From Conus ventricosus (lineage: Eukaryota > Mollusca > Gastropoda > Neogastropoda > Conidae), in contig CM031603.1 of NCBI GenBank assembly GCA_018398815.1, positions 866,089 to 930,088 of the forward strand: a DNA stretch of 64,000 bases, in the 5' to 3' direction. Every line of letters begins with the position of its first letter. The first letter of the stretch is position 1. The position numbers were made by a program, and so were the translations under genes. Shown one piece after another: positions 45,216 to 55,087 of this stretch. Under the pieces are notes generated by a model. The model made no database searches and was not told the origin of the DNA. It was given only the letters and a program-made list of their open reading frames with translations.

Positions 45216-46135
45216 GAGAAGAACATCAAAAAGAAAAAAACAAAAATCTATCATCATCATCACCATCAACAACAACAATAACAAACACAAAAATGTAACA
45301 AAAAATATATTTCCTTGACCGCCACGAGCGAGCAAGGGGTGCACACACCACAACTAAACTGTAGGACCTAATATCATGTAAGTGATTTCAGACTTCAAAA
45401 ACTTGAGGAACAAATGTCCTATTTACAGAGATATGCAAAAACATCATATCTACTGTAATCATTCTATCAACATAAATCCGTAATTACATCAATGCACATG
45501 AGTCAGATTTAATTCTATAAGTGGACTTAAAAAAGAAGGAACAAAAAAAAGATTAAAATTTTTTGGGGGAAAAAACAATTTTTTCTTTTTACAGGCAAAG
45601 AGAGGAATACGAATTTTATGAGAAAGATGTCAAACAGGCAGCTGATATGCGCCACGCGCACGCTTTTGTAGCCTAAAGGGCTCTAGTCTTTTTCTCTTTT
45701 CCCTTGGGAAAACAGAAAAAATGCGGGGTTCTAGCTACCCGGCCCAAACCCAGTTTCGACCGGGTGACTCTAGAACCTGCTTTCTTGTTCTCTGAAAGAA
45801 AACTTCAAAAAAAAAAAATAACAAATTTCAAAACGAATATACAAATTTACTAAACTTTTCAGATTTTATTTTTTTGTTAACCCTATTTTTTTTCCTGATT
45901 TTTTCAATAAAAAAAATCAAAATCTTCGCATCTAGCCACTTTACTGATCACCCATGGGTTAACTTGAGACCCTATGGCCCCCAGGGGCCCCAACCAGATC
46001 CAGGGGATCACAGATAATGGGCTAGATGCGAAGAGTTTTGGGGAAATGCCTTAATAGTGGTTTTCTACACTTGGTTGCCTATTTCGTTTGTTAGTTTGGG
46101 GAAATTTTCCTTCCCCCCCTTTCGGGGCCCCTTTC
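45216..46135. other. Unique region with two inverted repeats
   Basis: No gene recognised. A hairpin at 45727-45777 pairs GGTTCTAG with CTAGAACC and ACCCGG with CCGGGT. A second inverted repeat pairs CTTCGCATCTAGCC (45924-45937) with its complement at 46020-46033 across 82 bases. Neither resembles a tRNA or other known RNA gene. Confidence 0.6.
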
Positions 46136-46139
46136 CCTG

Positions 46140-46300
46140 GACACACACATTGGGTTTTGCGGGGTTTTAACCCAAAGCCGTGCCCCAGACAACACATTGG
46201 GGTTTGCGGGCGTTTATAGCCACGAGTGACCCGAAACACATTGTGGTTGGGGGCTTTTAAAGCCGCCCCATGACCTAGACGAAACACGAAAATGGAAGGG
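46140..46300. repeat. Three-copy about 48-bp repeat
   Basis: Three diverged units each start ACACATTGGG or ACACATTGTG and carry a GCGGG...TTTTAAAGCC-type core and CC(C/A)AGAC. The sequence is GC-rich and lies 0.7 kb left of Polinton copy A. It may be part of that element's end, but there is no equivalent left of copy B. Confidence 0.5.
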
Positions 46301-46679
46301 TCACTTAGAGGGCAGAGAAGAGGGCCAAATTTGACTTTCGAACCCAAAAAAAACAAGACAAAACCCCGCGGATTCCCAATTTTACATTTTTAGGTTTAAA
46401 TTATATACGTACAAACAAAGCTTTCAAATTTTATGGTGTTTTATGCATAAAATTTGGGGGGGTTTTTAAAATTGTTTTTTTTTTAAGCAGAATGTTTTTA
46501 AAGGGTTAAAAAACAACTGTGCTTTAAAATACTTTTTAGTGCTACTTGTACAAATTTTATTAAAAAAATTTAGCAAATTAAAAAACAAAAACACAAATTT
46601 TTTAATCAATTTTCCTCATGATCTATAAAAAAAGAATTTATTCAGGGGAGGTAATTATATTTTTTTGGGATAATTAAAG

Positions 46680-46815
46680 GGGGAAAAAATCACTTTCGTC
46701 ACATTAAAAAAAAAAAATTAAAAAAAATCAAAAAAAAAAAATTAAAAAAAAATTTAAAAAAAAAAATTTTAAAAAAAAAAAATTAAAAAAAAATTAATTT
46801 TTTTTTTTAAAGTCC
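46680..46815. repeat. A/T homopolymer block
   Basis: Alternating runs of A and T of 5-10 bases. Low-complexity sequence of doubtful accuracy. 46300-46680 is AT-rich with nothing recognisable. Confidence 0.7.
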
Positions 46816-47095
46816 CTAAGCCCCCTCAAGTTTAGTTTGTTTTTAATAAGTCCTTCTAAGGGTTTTTACTCAAAATTGTTTCAAGTCATCCTCAATACTT
46901 TTAAATTCTTACTCAAGTCATCCTCAAGTCATCCCCAATCATCTTAATCACCCCCAAATCACTTCTAAGTTTCCTTACGTCCTTTTAGTTTTACTAAATA
47001 CCTCAAGGTCCCCAAGTCATCCTCAAGCATCCCAAGTATCCCTTTTAAATCAACCAAGTTCTTATTTAAGTTTCTTATAATTATCAAAAAAAATT
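46816..47095. repeat. AAGT(C/T)-rich repeat at left end of Polinton copy A
   Basis: Degenerate repeats of CAAGTCATCCTCAAGTCATC type. The same kind of repeat lies at the left end of copy B (54115-54305), at the same distance from the coding part, so it belongs to the duplicated unit and may be a terminal or subterminal repeat. Confidence 0.5.
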
Positions 47096-47344
47096 TAGTT
47101 TTTATCTTAATGTGATGCCTAATATGACACACATCCCAAAAACGCGCACGTTGAGGTGTCTTGTTAACGCCCCTTTGGGGGAGATTGGTTGCATGATCTA
47201 AAAGAAGTTTTAATCCTAAGCAACCGCAAATTTATTACATTTGGTCTATGGAAAGTCTTTTTTAGACTCCCGGGCTTTATTTATTTACTTCATCATTTTA
47301 TAATAGCCTGTTCTTTTTTATCAAAAAATTTTAAAATTTAATTC

Positions 47345-47805
47345 TTAAAAAATTTTCATTTTAAAAGGGTCAAAATGATTTTTTGTTATTGGCGGTTGGC
47401 GGTGTTGTTTCTTCTGTTTTAGTGGTTCAGTTTTTTTTTGGGTGCTTTTTTTTTTTGTTGCCATTTTTATATTTTTTAACTGAATAACGCCCCCAGAGCG
47501 CAATGGCGCCAAAAATGGCAACAGTTTTAAGTTAATAATTCCATGAAGACTTTGGTGCCCTTGAATTAAATTGCTCATTGTTCGTGGAGCTGGCATTGGA
47601 TCAACTGTTGGCCTGGCGGTGTTATGTTTTCATTATGAGTTTATATTCGGTGATTGTACGTTAATTTTCTTTGTCTTTTTAACTCTGCGACGCTATTCCC
47701 TGCTGCAACACGCCCATGATGTTTAACCGGTCACTTTCCTCGACTTGATTCAGTGTGTTCGATTCAATGTGCCTATTCGCTGATTTTACCCTGACGCGTT
47801 TCATG
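47345..47805 (-). pseudogene. Polinton copy A: PGRV-type membrane protein, degraded
   Basis: Aligns base by base with the gene at 54601-55087 of copy B (offset about 7280). Shared landmarks on the plus strand are GGCGCCAAAAATGGCAACAG, CCATGAAGACTTTGGTG and GGCGGTGTTATGTTTTCAT. Frameshifts and substitutions leave only an 83-codon piece open at the C-terminal end (47345-47596). Not functional as written. Confidence 0.7.
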
Positions 47806-48287
47806 TTGTGGAAGGGAAATATAATCTATATGATTAAAAGTAGTGAATCCATGATTAACGGCGATAACAATGGCCAAAGACTGTAAATAACTTCTCAGCT
47901 TATAGACTCTATGACTTTGTTAAAACTGGATCTGTGTGTATAAATCATACTAAGAGCTTTCAGAATCAATTGGAGCAAAGTGTGGCGAGGACTAGTTTAG
48001 TGTACAAACTAAGAACCGTGTGTCCGACACTTTGTTAAATGTACCATCTCATCCGAGTGTGCGCTTGCATACCGGTATGATACGTACAATGTCCTTGTGA
48101 CGACAATCTGTTGAATCTGTTCTATGCTGAATTCATTTCCGAGGAACTGTTTTTTGGTTGTTCCACATGCTGCTAAAGAATACAACCTTTCCTGGTGGGG
48201 GGCATAACAGCTTGGTCTATCAACTTCTTCCTTTGTAAGTTCAAGACAGTGTAGGCCGCTCGTACTCTAGCTGACATCGCCTGTCAT
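47805..48287 (-). pseudogene. Polinton copy A: KTKQFLG protein, degraded
   Basis: Aligns with 54975-55553 of copy B. Plus-strand landmarks are GACTTTGTTAAAACTGGATC, TTAGTGTACAAACTAAGAAC, CTGAATTCATTTCCGAGGAA and GCTGCTAAAGAATACA. The start codon region (GTCATGTTTTTTATGAATG) is kept, but the frame is broken in many places. Confidence 0.7.
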
Positions 48288-48324
48288 GTTTTTTATGAAT
48301 GATATTTTAAGTGTATGTTGTTAA

Positions 48325-48554
48325 ATGAGCACAGAAAAAACTATTGCCCAACCTTACCATTCGGCCGTGATTGGGAGTGCTAATGTAGATACTCATGCTT
48401 GGTAAAAGCCTGGTTAAAAAGTAAATACCAGCAAGCGTGGCAAAACTAGACTTGAGGATTCAGCAAAGCTAATCGCTATTAAGACAGCTTCAGTTGGCTA
48501 CGAAAGAGGTTTCTAGTTAAGCAAGGAAGAATTCCAGAGAATATAAATATGTAA
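48325..48554 (+). pseudogene. Polinton copy A: 76-codon hydrophobic protein, degraded
   Basis: Counterpart of the intact gene at 55593-55823. It starts ATGAGCACAGAAAAAACT and ends AATATAAATATGTAA at the same places, but is 230 rather than 231 bases long with several compensating indels, so the frame is lost within the first 15 codons. Confidence 0.75.
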
Positions 48555-48577
48555 AAAAAATAATCATTTTATAAAAA

Positions 48578-48822
48578 ATGGCTTCACGCGTACTGATGAT
48601 AGGCGGCGCTGTGGGTAATGCGCTTGCTGCTTTAGGGAAGTAATGTAACGCATTTTAGTAAAACCTGCGGGAGTGGCGAGGGACAAATGACATAACAAAG
48701 CTGTGAGGCAACGAGCCGCAGCACAGATCACAAAAAGCATAGAATTTTATTGGGGTGGTGGGTGTGTTGTTGGGGGGTGGGGGGGGGTTTTTTGTGTTGT
48801 GGGGGGGGGGGGGGGGGGGGGG

Positions 48823-48873
<51 letters not shown>

Positions 48874-49122
48874 CTTTTGAGCAGTTGGGATTTGAGTTAA
48901 CGACACACTGAAAAAACAGGGACATGCAGCTTAGCACATGAAAGATGGTGAATCATGCAAGCAAAAGAGTATTATCTAGTTACGGCACACCAAGCCAGAC
49001 ATGTGCCCCCACCCAAAATTCAGTGACGTTTTATCATCCATCAGAAAAACAAAAGACGCAAGAAATCGCGTTTATAGCGTTGGTATGACTTCCGTGTATT
49101 TTGGTGCGCATAATACAGCTGA
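48578..49122 (+). pseudogene. Polinton copy A: GGAVVNALA membrane protein with G-rich insert
   Basis: Counterpart of 55846-56252. The beginning (ATGGCTTCACGCGTACTGAT) and the end (TTTTATCATCCATCAGAAAA, then stop at 49120-49122) are recognisable. Between them, at about 48750-48872, lies roughly 120 bases of almost pure G absent from copy B. Frameshifts are numerous. Confidence 0.75.
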
Positions 49123-49129
49123 ATAAAAA

Positions 49130-50100
49130 ATAACAAAAATCTATTATTCGCCAAAGGATATTGGAAGGAATCACAGACAATATAAACAGCTAAGCAAGCA
49201 GCGGGAGGTCAGTGAACAAACAGGCTAAGGATTGGTTCTAAACAAGCGATTTGGCAAATTTATTTACCTGCACCTAGACGAAGACAGAGACCACACTTTT
49301 TGTGAATATCAACCCAACGATCACCCAGCAAATGACCTTCTAAAATTTACCCTCTGATAACGATTAGAACGAAAAAGATTCAAGTACGCACTTACAGTCA
49401 CTTGACATAGCTTTCAAGATACAAAATTGCGGACCATTTAACACAAAAGAGTGCTTCTGCTGGTGCTGCGCCTAGACTACTGATATACCAACAAGGTCCC
49501 TTTAACTTAGCCTCGCAGGATTCAAGTCGATGATGGAAAGAATTTTTAAAGGCCAAGTGAATCAATAATTGTTAAAACATAGATTTACCATTAAAAGAGG
49601 CATGTCCAGGAGTTCACAGATCACAGGCTTTAGTTGTAAACCTTTAACAAACAGTTACTGAAAGTACTTTTCTCCGACCAGTATCAACACAGAGAGCTTA
49701 TTGACAATCGCGCACACAGAATGGATTAGGTAGACTGCCCTCAGTTTTGCGCGCAATGAATATGAAGAATGGAAAGGACTATAACCAGGACAAGCACAAT
49801 CAAAAGAAAAACAATAAATGTTGCTGTAGACATTCCAGTACACCCAACAAACTATTGACCATGTGTATTTGAAAGTTAAGGTAACCTTTATTTACCCGGG
49901 GGAAGCAGAAGGGGAAACGCGCTGCTGGGGGCAACAGGATCCCGTTTGGGAGGGTTGAGCCAATGAAAAGAAAAAAATTGTGAAAGGATGGATTCCGCCC
50001 GTGAATTATTTACGAGAACTGACACATCAAAACAACCGCCTCCTACAAAGAGATCGTTTGTAAAAGAAAACTGCAGATAATCCCGGCCAGACACAGTTCC
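49130..50100 (+). pseudogene. Polinton copy A: retroviral-type integrase, degraded
   Basis: Polinton/Maverick integrases join element ends to host DNA using a DDE core. Here fragments lie in order across all three frames. These are IYYSPK (49139), QAIWQIYLPAPRRRQRPHF (about 49239-49296), FKYALTV (49381-49402), QVDDGKNF (49528-49550), NRAHRM-like (49705), a PGEAEGE C-terminal segment (49900), and KRSFVKE (50050). The first position of the start codon block reads ATA rather than ATG. At the expected last catalytic residue (ALVENF in relatives) the sequence reads ALVVN. The gene converges on the polymerase and is clearly inactive as written. Confidence 0.75.
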
Positions 50101-50109
50101 GCTTTACTT

Positions 50110-52345
50110 ATTTTACGGTTCTATAAGTGGCCCATATGCATATAAAAACTCGGGATTAACAAACACCCGTTTGCGTTTGTTTTATCTAACGACTTATAGT
50201 GGTGTGTACAACAGTTGTTGAATCTCATGTAGATTAATCGTAGTTTTTACGTGTCATGATGAAAAGTCTTATGCCAAACAATGCTCGTTGGAGTTGGCAT
50301 GCGGATATGTTGGACTGGCACAACACTGGCGAGATATTCCTTTTGCTGTCTTAAGGGGTTTCTGCTGGCTCGAATACTGTACAATTTTGACCTTAACCCC
50401 ACATACTCCTTGAATCACCTTTCCGATAATTCATCCCTTCAGCTTTCCTAAAAACCTTATTAGTAATTGAATGTAAAGGCAATCGTGAGGGTAATCGGAT
50501 GTGTCGTACCATGCCGGCAATTGCCCGGTAGCTTCTTCGAATTCCATGTCTTTTATAGATATCTTCAGTAGGGACATCTAGAACAAAACTGATCTGTATC
50601 TGTGTAAAGACGCTGGACTCAGGCTATACGAGGGTTAAAGTAGTCATAAAGAAATTCTAACATCAAAAGCTTTGATAATTCTAAAACAGTAAACCCAATA
50701 AAAACGGGCTTATCCAATTTGACTTTCTTTTTTTTCATCATTATGCCAAAAAGCTGATCATGAAATCTTCTGAAGTCTTGATAATTTGGTTTTGAAGTCA
50801 GCTTAATTGCTTCGTTTTCTCTAGTGACCAATCTAACATCTTTGCGCTTGTGCGGATTCTCCATAGTCTTTCCGAAACAGCTGTTGTTCATCAGCTTGAA
50901 AAAGTCTTTTTCTGAAGCATCTGTGGATTTAGTTCTGAGATCAGTGTTCTTCATGATGTATGGTTTCATGAACTGTTCTTGATCAAAAGCAATTATACGA
51001 TGAACAGCTGTCAACTTCAAACCGTGTCTTAAATAAAATTGTAGAAGTCTGTAATGACAGACATAATTTTTTTTGTCCCGAAGATTAGGCACAAGTTTAG
51101 GCGGCTCTGTTTTTGCCATCTTCAGACTTTCTGCTGCTAATGGATAGTCATTATGCAGGTCATGGAGTTCATGAGGATATTCTAAGTCAACTTCTAGAAT
51201 GTATCCACGCTGGTGACCCGGCGCCAAACTGCTCAACCACTTTAATGCTCTTTGAATATTATTCGTATTATCTGTGTGCATTTTAAAGTTGCGTAATGGA
51301 AGCGATTGCGCCATTGCCCATCCATACAGATTGTTTGCATCTAAATACATGAGATAGTTAGACCTTTTACTTGGATCATAGTCGTCCAAGTATTTGTTGT
51401 TTGCTTTACAGTAATGATGCGACGCCATACTAATTCCTCCACGCAATCCGTTTTCAATCATCTGAATCATTGGTAAATTTGACAATAAATCAATCTGTAT
51501 TCCTGTAAACTTTAAGAAAGCGTCCCAGCTCATCCCGGGCGCAGAAATGTAATGCGCGGGATCCAAGCTATAATGTTTCATGCAGGTCTTTCTGCAATTT
51601 TCAAAGACGTCCGCCAACAAACATGTATCTGCCATCAAGTATGAATCATGATAGTCTCCCATCGTTTTACACTCTAACTTCTGCCACGCATCTTCAGCAT
51701 GCTGGTAATCAGAATCACTGATTTCCTTTCCTCTAAGACTAGAAAAGAACGCGTCTTTAGGAGGAAGTGTATCTTCGTCAAACCTTTCCCAACTGTTCAT
51801 GTATTCATAAGGGTAAACGCCCTTTCTAACAAGAGTTGGGTCAAAATATTCTTCCGTTATTGGGCAGGATTTTAAGGACATAGCCAGTGACTCTAATGAT
51901 CCCATCATGTGCTGCATAGAGTCATAAAAAGACATGTTATTTAAAGTGAAACACATGTACTTTTCTGATGACTGTGCAATGCATGTTACCCTGAAGGCAT
52001 CGCCCACTGCTTTCATTATAAGGTGAGAGTCGTAACCTCGCAAGTTGTGAAAGAAGATGGGCAGCTTCCATGTCTTTGGTTCAAACTTTAGTTGAAGATT
52101 GCAGTTGTTGTGTGCTGCTCCTCTGAACTTCCCGCTAATGTGATCATGGTCTCTTACTTTTGGATTGGCTTCTTCACTGAGTTCTAAAAACCACAAATCC
52201 AACAATGTGTGGCTGAGTCATACTGTTGTTGATCTTCAGGCGTCATCATGATTTCAGATAAATTCAGATTATTAGAACAGTCATTAGGCACTTGCTGCAT
52301 GCGTTTTAAGAAGTATTCTGCAGCATTAGGCCCTCTAGAGAACAG
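50110..52345 (-). pseudogene. polB: Polinton copy A: protein-primed DNA polymerase B with HNH domain
   Basis: Family B, protein-primed type (DNA_pol_B_2), which would replicate the element. From the N-terminal side: GPNAAEYFLKRM and CWIC (52330-52195), a frameshift, then DHDHISGKFRGAAH, an endonuclease VII-like HNH/zinc motif (52140-52100). Next are FHNLRGYDSHLI (Exo II, 52050-52015), YLMADTCLLADVFE (Exo III, about 51640-51600), DANNLYGWAM (motif A, 51345-51315) and NNSCFGKTMEN (motif B, 50895-50860). The uninterrupted part is 528 codons (52205-50619). After a stop at 50619, motif C (YTDTD, 50592-50606) sits in another frame, followed by EFEEATGQLPAWYDTSDYP and scattered C-terminal pieces to about 50110. 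The N-terminal part seen in longer relatives is missing. It reads as a broken gene. Confidence 0.88.
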
Positions 52346-52735
52346 TAATATGCCGACTCTAAGCCACTTGCTCCTCTACCAAGTTTTTGGGCGAAAGTGG
52401 CCTAAAAGCCGCCTTTTCCTGTTTTCTGACAAGTAAGACTTCAATAACGATTATCTACAAACAAACATACTGAACAAACATAAAGTAAAAAATCCTGCTT
52501 AAATCTAGAAATTATGTATGGCTTGACTGGGACACTGTGCACACAGGCCTAATTTCAGGGTTCGCGGATTGTGGCAGGGCGTATCAGGTTACAGTGGTTC
52601 GTGCGGCAGGGAACTGCTGCGAGACCACGCGGCGTCGCACACCCGATGACGAGACGGCTTGCCAGTTCTAGTCATGTTTACTGTGCATAAGCCTCTTATC
52701 GAATCAAGTGCCGAGCTTAAATCACGTGACACTTT
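52346..52735. other. Spacer between polymerase and candidate promoter
   Basis: About 390 bases. The first 100 may still encode diverged polymerase N-terminus on the minus strand, but I cannot support it. GC-rich from 52560 (GCGGCAGGGAACTGCTGCG). Confidence 0.4.
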
Positions 52736-52756
52736 GTGTTGCGCCCACCATACACA

Positions 52757-52770
52757 GCCGCCGCCATTTT
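52757..52770 (-). promoter_or_regulatory. YY1-like element in a candidate promoter
   Basis: GCCGCCGCCATTTT, the reverse complement of AAAATGGCGGC, matches the YY1 core found near transcription starts of many animal genes. It lies 70 bases upstream of the ATG at 52841. No TATA box is seen. Confidence 0.35.
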
Positions 52771-52840
52771 ACATTCGACTGGTGGGCTGTGCGGTTGTAT
52801 GCTGGTGTGGCGAGCATTAGAAATTGTGTGTGTTAAAAAC

Positions 52841-53193
52841 ATGGCGAGTCATGGAAGTGATGTTTCAATGCCTTCTGTCAGTGCTGGAAGTGACACTAAT
52901 ATTACTCAAGAAATGGATGAAATGTTATTTTCGCAAGGAAAACTTTCTGATCAACAGGCCGATCTTGTGGAAAAATACATTGCTTATCATGAGTCCATGG
53001 CAGTGGCGAGCCTTGTTCTCCTCCCTCAAAGCCAAAAGGAAGCATTTTGTTTCCTCAACAAAAAACGGAACTCTCAGTTGATCTTGACAAATATTTGAAA
53101 ACACAGCTTTGTGAGCTGACTTCTGATCCATTTGATAAAACCAAAACCTTTGAAACTGTTCAAGAAATGACCCCCATCTTACACCGGGCATGA
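52841..53193 (+). CDS. Small acidic protein of unknown function, frameshifted
   Basis: ATG at 52841 has a good context (aacATGG) and opens MASHGSDVSMPSVSAGSD, then EMDEMLFSQGKLSDQQ. The ATG frame stops at 53098. A shift at the A6 run near 53060 opens a better continuation (VDLDKYLKTQLCELTSDPF) to a stop at 53193, giving about 117 codons. The composition is acidic and helical with no domain I recognise. The upstream YY1-like site suggests a real 5' end. It lies between the two Polinton copies in plus orientation, so it may be host-derived, a gene of another element, or cargo. Confidence 0.4.
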
Positions 53194-53269
53194 TACACAT
53201 GACGTGTTAGAACCTGCATGGCAGGATAATTGAGCCACTTCCACAGCGGTAGTTTTACTAGCGCCCAAC

Positions 53270-53600
53270 AAAACTAGGCCAATCGGCAAACTCTGCCGAT
53301 TGACCTACAAAGCCCACCTTTACCCCACCTACTGGAGCGTCGGGTTTGTTTAGAGGCAGGGTTGTGTGGCGTTTTAGCAACAGTGCGCGCGGCTGTAAGA
53401 CCACTGCAGGCCTACCACTGGCGTAAGATCTATTTTTAGATACCGCTCATGCAGGAGCGGTCGGGTTTGTTTAGAGTTGGCTGCTTTAGCAACAGTGCGC
53501 GCGACTGTAAGACCACTGCAGGCCTGCCACTGACGTAAGATCTATTTTTAGATACCGCTCATGCAGGAGCGGTCGGGTTTGTTTAGAGTTGACTGCCTTG
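53270..53600. repeat. About 112-120-bp tandem repeat with hairpins
   Basis: Two full units and a partial left one share GAGCGGTCGGGTTTGTTTAG (53455, 53567; diverged at 53335), AGCAACAGTGCGCGCG and GTAAGATCTATTTTTAGATA. Each full unit has a perfect hairpin, ACCGCTC-ATGCAG-GAGCGGT (53442-53461, 53554-53573). A further hairpin with 9-bp arms CAATCGGCA/TGCCGATTG is at 53280-53302. A 14-base palindrome GGCGCTTAAGCGCC lies at 53828-53841. Confidence 0.8.
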
Positions 53601-54114
53601 AATTTCCACCAAGCACTTCATGACTTTGTATATATTGCTGTGATTACTGGCTTCACTGCTTCGCTTCAACGTCCTGCTTCAACTTTTTTGGCTGCCTTCG
53701 GGCGGCCCGCAGAATGTACTTTATTCAACTGTCTTGTTTATTAAATCAAGCTTTTGATAAATGCACTTGGTGGCTGCTTTGAATAATCTTCAGTTGACAG
53801 AGAGACCGGCAGCCGTCTTGAATTTACGGCGCTTAAGCGCCAACCATAAAACCCTTTCCCATTTCCCTATGCAAGCACTTCCTTATTTTTTAAATGTTTG
53901 TGCGTGTGTGCTGTTATTGTTGTTGTTTTGTTGTTTTACTGATAATAACTATATTATATTCTGAACATTCGTTTCTTATAAATAATCAAAGGTGCGTGCA
54001 CACACACGCACGTCCCCCACCCCACCCCCCACCCCACGCACGCACGTCCCCCCACCCCACCCACGCACGCACGTCCTCCCCCCCACCCCCCTGTGTACAC
54101 CACACACACTCCTA
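53601..54114. other. Spacer with C/A-rich low complexity
   Basis: 53601-53990 is unique, with no supported gene. 53996-54110 is CACGCACG and CCCCCAC low complexity. Confidence 0.5.
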
Positions 54115-54305
54115 CCCCCAAGTCGCCCCAAGTTCTTAATTAAGTTTTTAATTAAGTCACCCCAAGTTCTTAATTAAGTTTTTAATTAAGTTACTTCAAG
54201 TTCCTAATAAGTTCTTGATCAAGTAACTTCTAAGTTCTTGATTAAGTCACCTCAAGATCATAACTAAGTCATCCTTTAAGTATTCAAGTTATCTTATAAT
54301 TATCA
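54115..54305. repeat. AAGT(C/T)-rich repeat at left end of Polinton copy B
   Basis: Repeats such as CCCCAAGTTCTTAATTAAGT and TTTTTAATTAAGT. Counterpart of 46816-47095. Possible terminal repeat of the element. Confidence 0.5.
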
Positions 54306-54600
54306 AAAAAATACAAGCTATGTTTTTATCTTAAATAGTAGATGTCTAATATAGTACACACACGCCTCAAAAAACGCGCCATCGTTGAGGATGTCTTGCT
54401 CAGCGTTCTCTGCATAGATCTTAAGGAAGTTCTTACATCCTAAGCAACCACATTGATTACAATTTCTGGTCTATGGAAATGTCTTTTATAGACTCCATGT
54501 CTATATTTATTGACTTTATCATTTTATAATACGCCATGATCTATTTTTATTAAAAAAATTTAAAATTAAGTTCTTAAAATATTATTCCATTTGAAATGGA

Positions 54601-55087
54601 TCAAAATGATGCTTTGTTATTGGCGGTTTTGGCGTGCTGTTGTCTTTTTTCTGTATTTAACGGTTCAGATTTTTTTGATTGCTTTTGTTTTTGTTGCCAT
54701 TGGTTATATATTTTATAACAGTAATAACCGCCCACCAGCAGCAGCAATGGCGCCAAAAATGGCAACAGTTTTAAGTTCAATATTCCATGAAGACTTTGGT
54801 GCTGTAGGCCTTGAATCACATGGAGTTTTTATAGCTGGCATTGAATCAACTTGTTCTGGCGCTGGCGGTGTTATGTTTTCATGATGAGTTATATTCTGTA
54901 ACATTAATTTTTTTTGTCTGTTCCACTCTGCTAATTTTCTTCCTGCTTTAACGCGCCCAGGATGAGGATGCTTTTCACTGGTCTCCACCAGATTCAGTGT
55001 TTTCTGCTGATTTTCTGGCTTGGTTACTTTCTCCACCTGATTCAATGTTTCCTGATTCTGGTTCTGATGATTTTCCAGCTCGTTCAT
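54601..55087 (-). pseudogene. Polinton copy B: PGRV-type single-pass membrane protein
   Basis: Starts MNELENHQ at 55087. A Gln/Glu/Pro-rich N-terminal half contains PGRVKAGRKLAEWNR (about 54965-54920), a basic motif I recall from unnamed proteins of Polinton/adintovirus-like elements. Near 54790-54730 is a hydrophobic segment (TVAIFGAIAAAGG), where the frame shifts by one base. The next frame continues YYCYKIYNQWQQKQKQ to a stop at 54601. Predicted: single membrane helix with a basic tail. Function unknown. The start lies inside the end of the next leftward gene. Very close to intact apart from one shift. Confidence 0.65.

Noticed and set aside
45720..45790. tRNA-like gene at the GGTTCTAG hairpin
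   Set aside because: It contains TTTCGAC but lacks a four-arm cloverleaf, an acceptor stem of the right length, and an anticodon arm.
53996..54110. Telomere or centromere repeat
   Set aside because: CACGCACG and CCCCCAC low complexity only. No TTAGGG-type repeat is present anywhere in the window.
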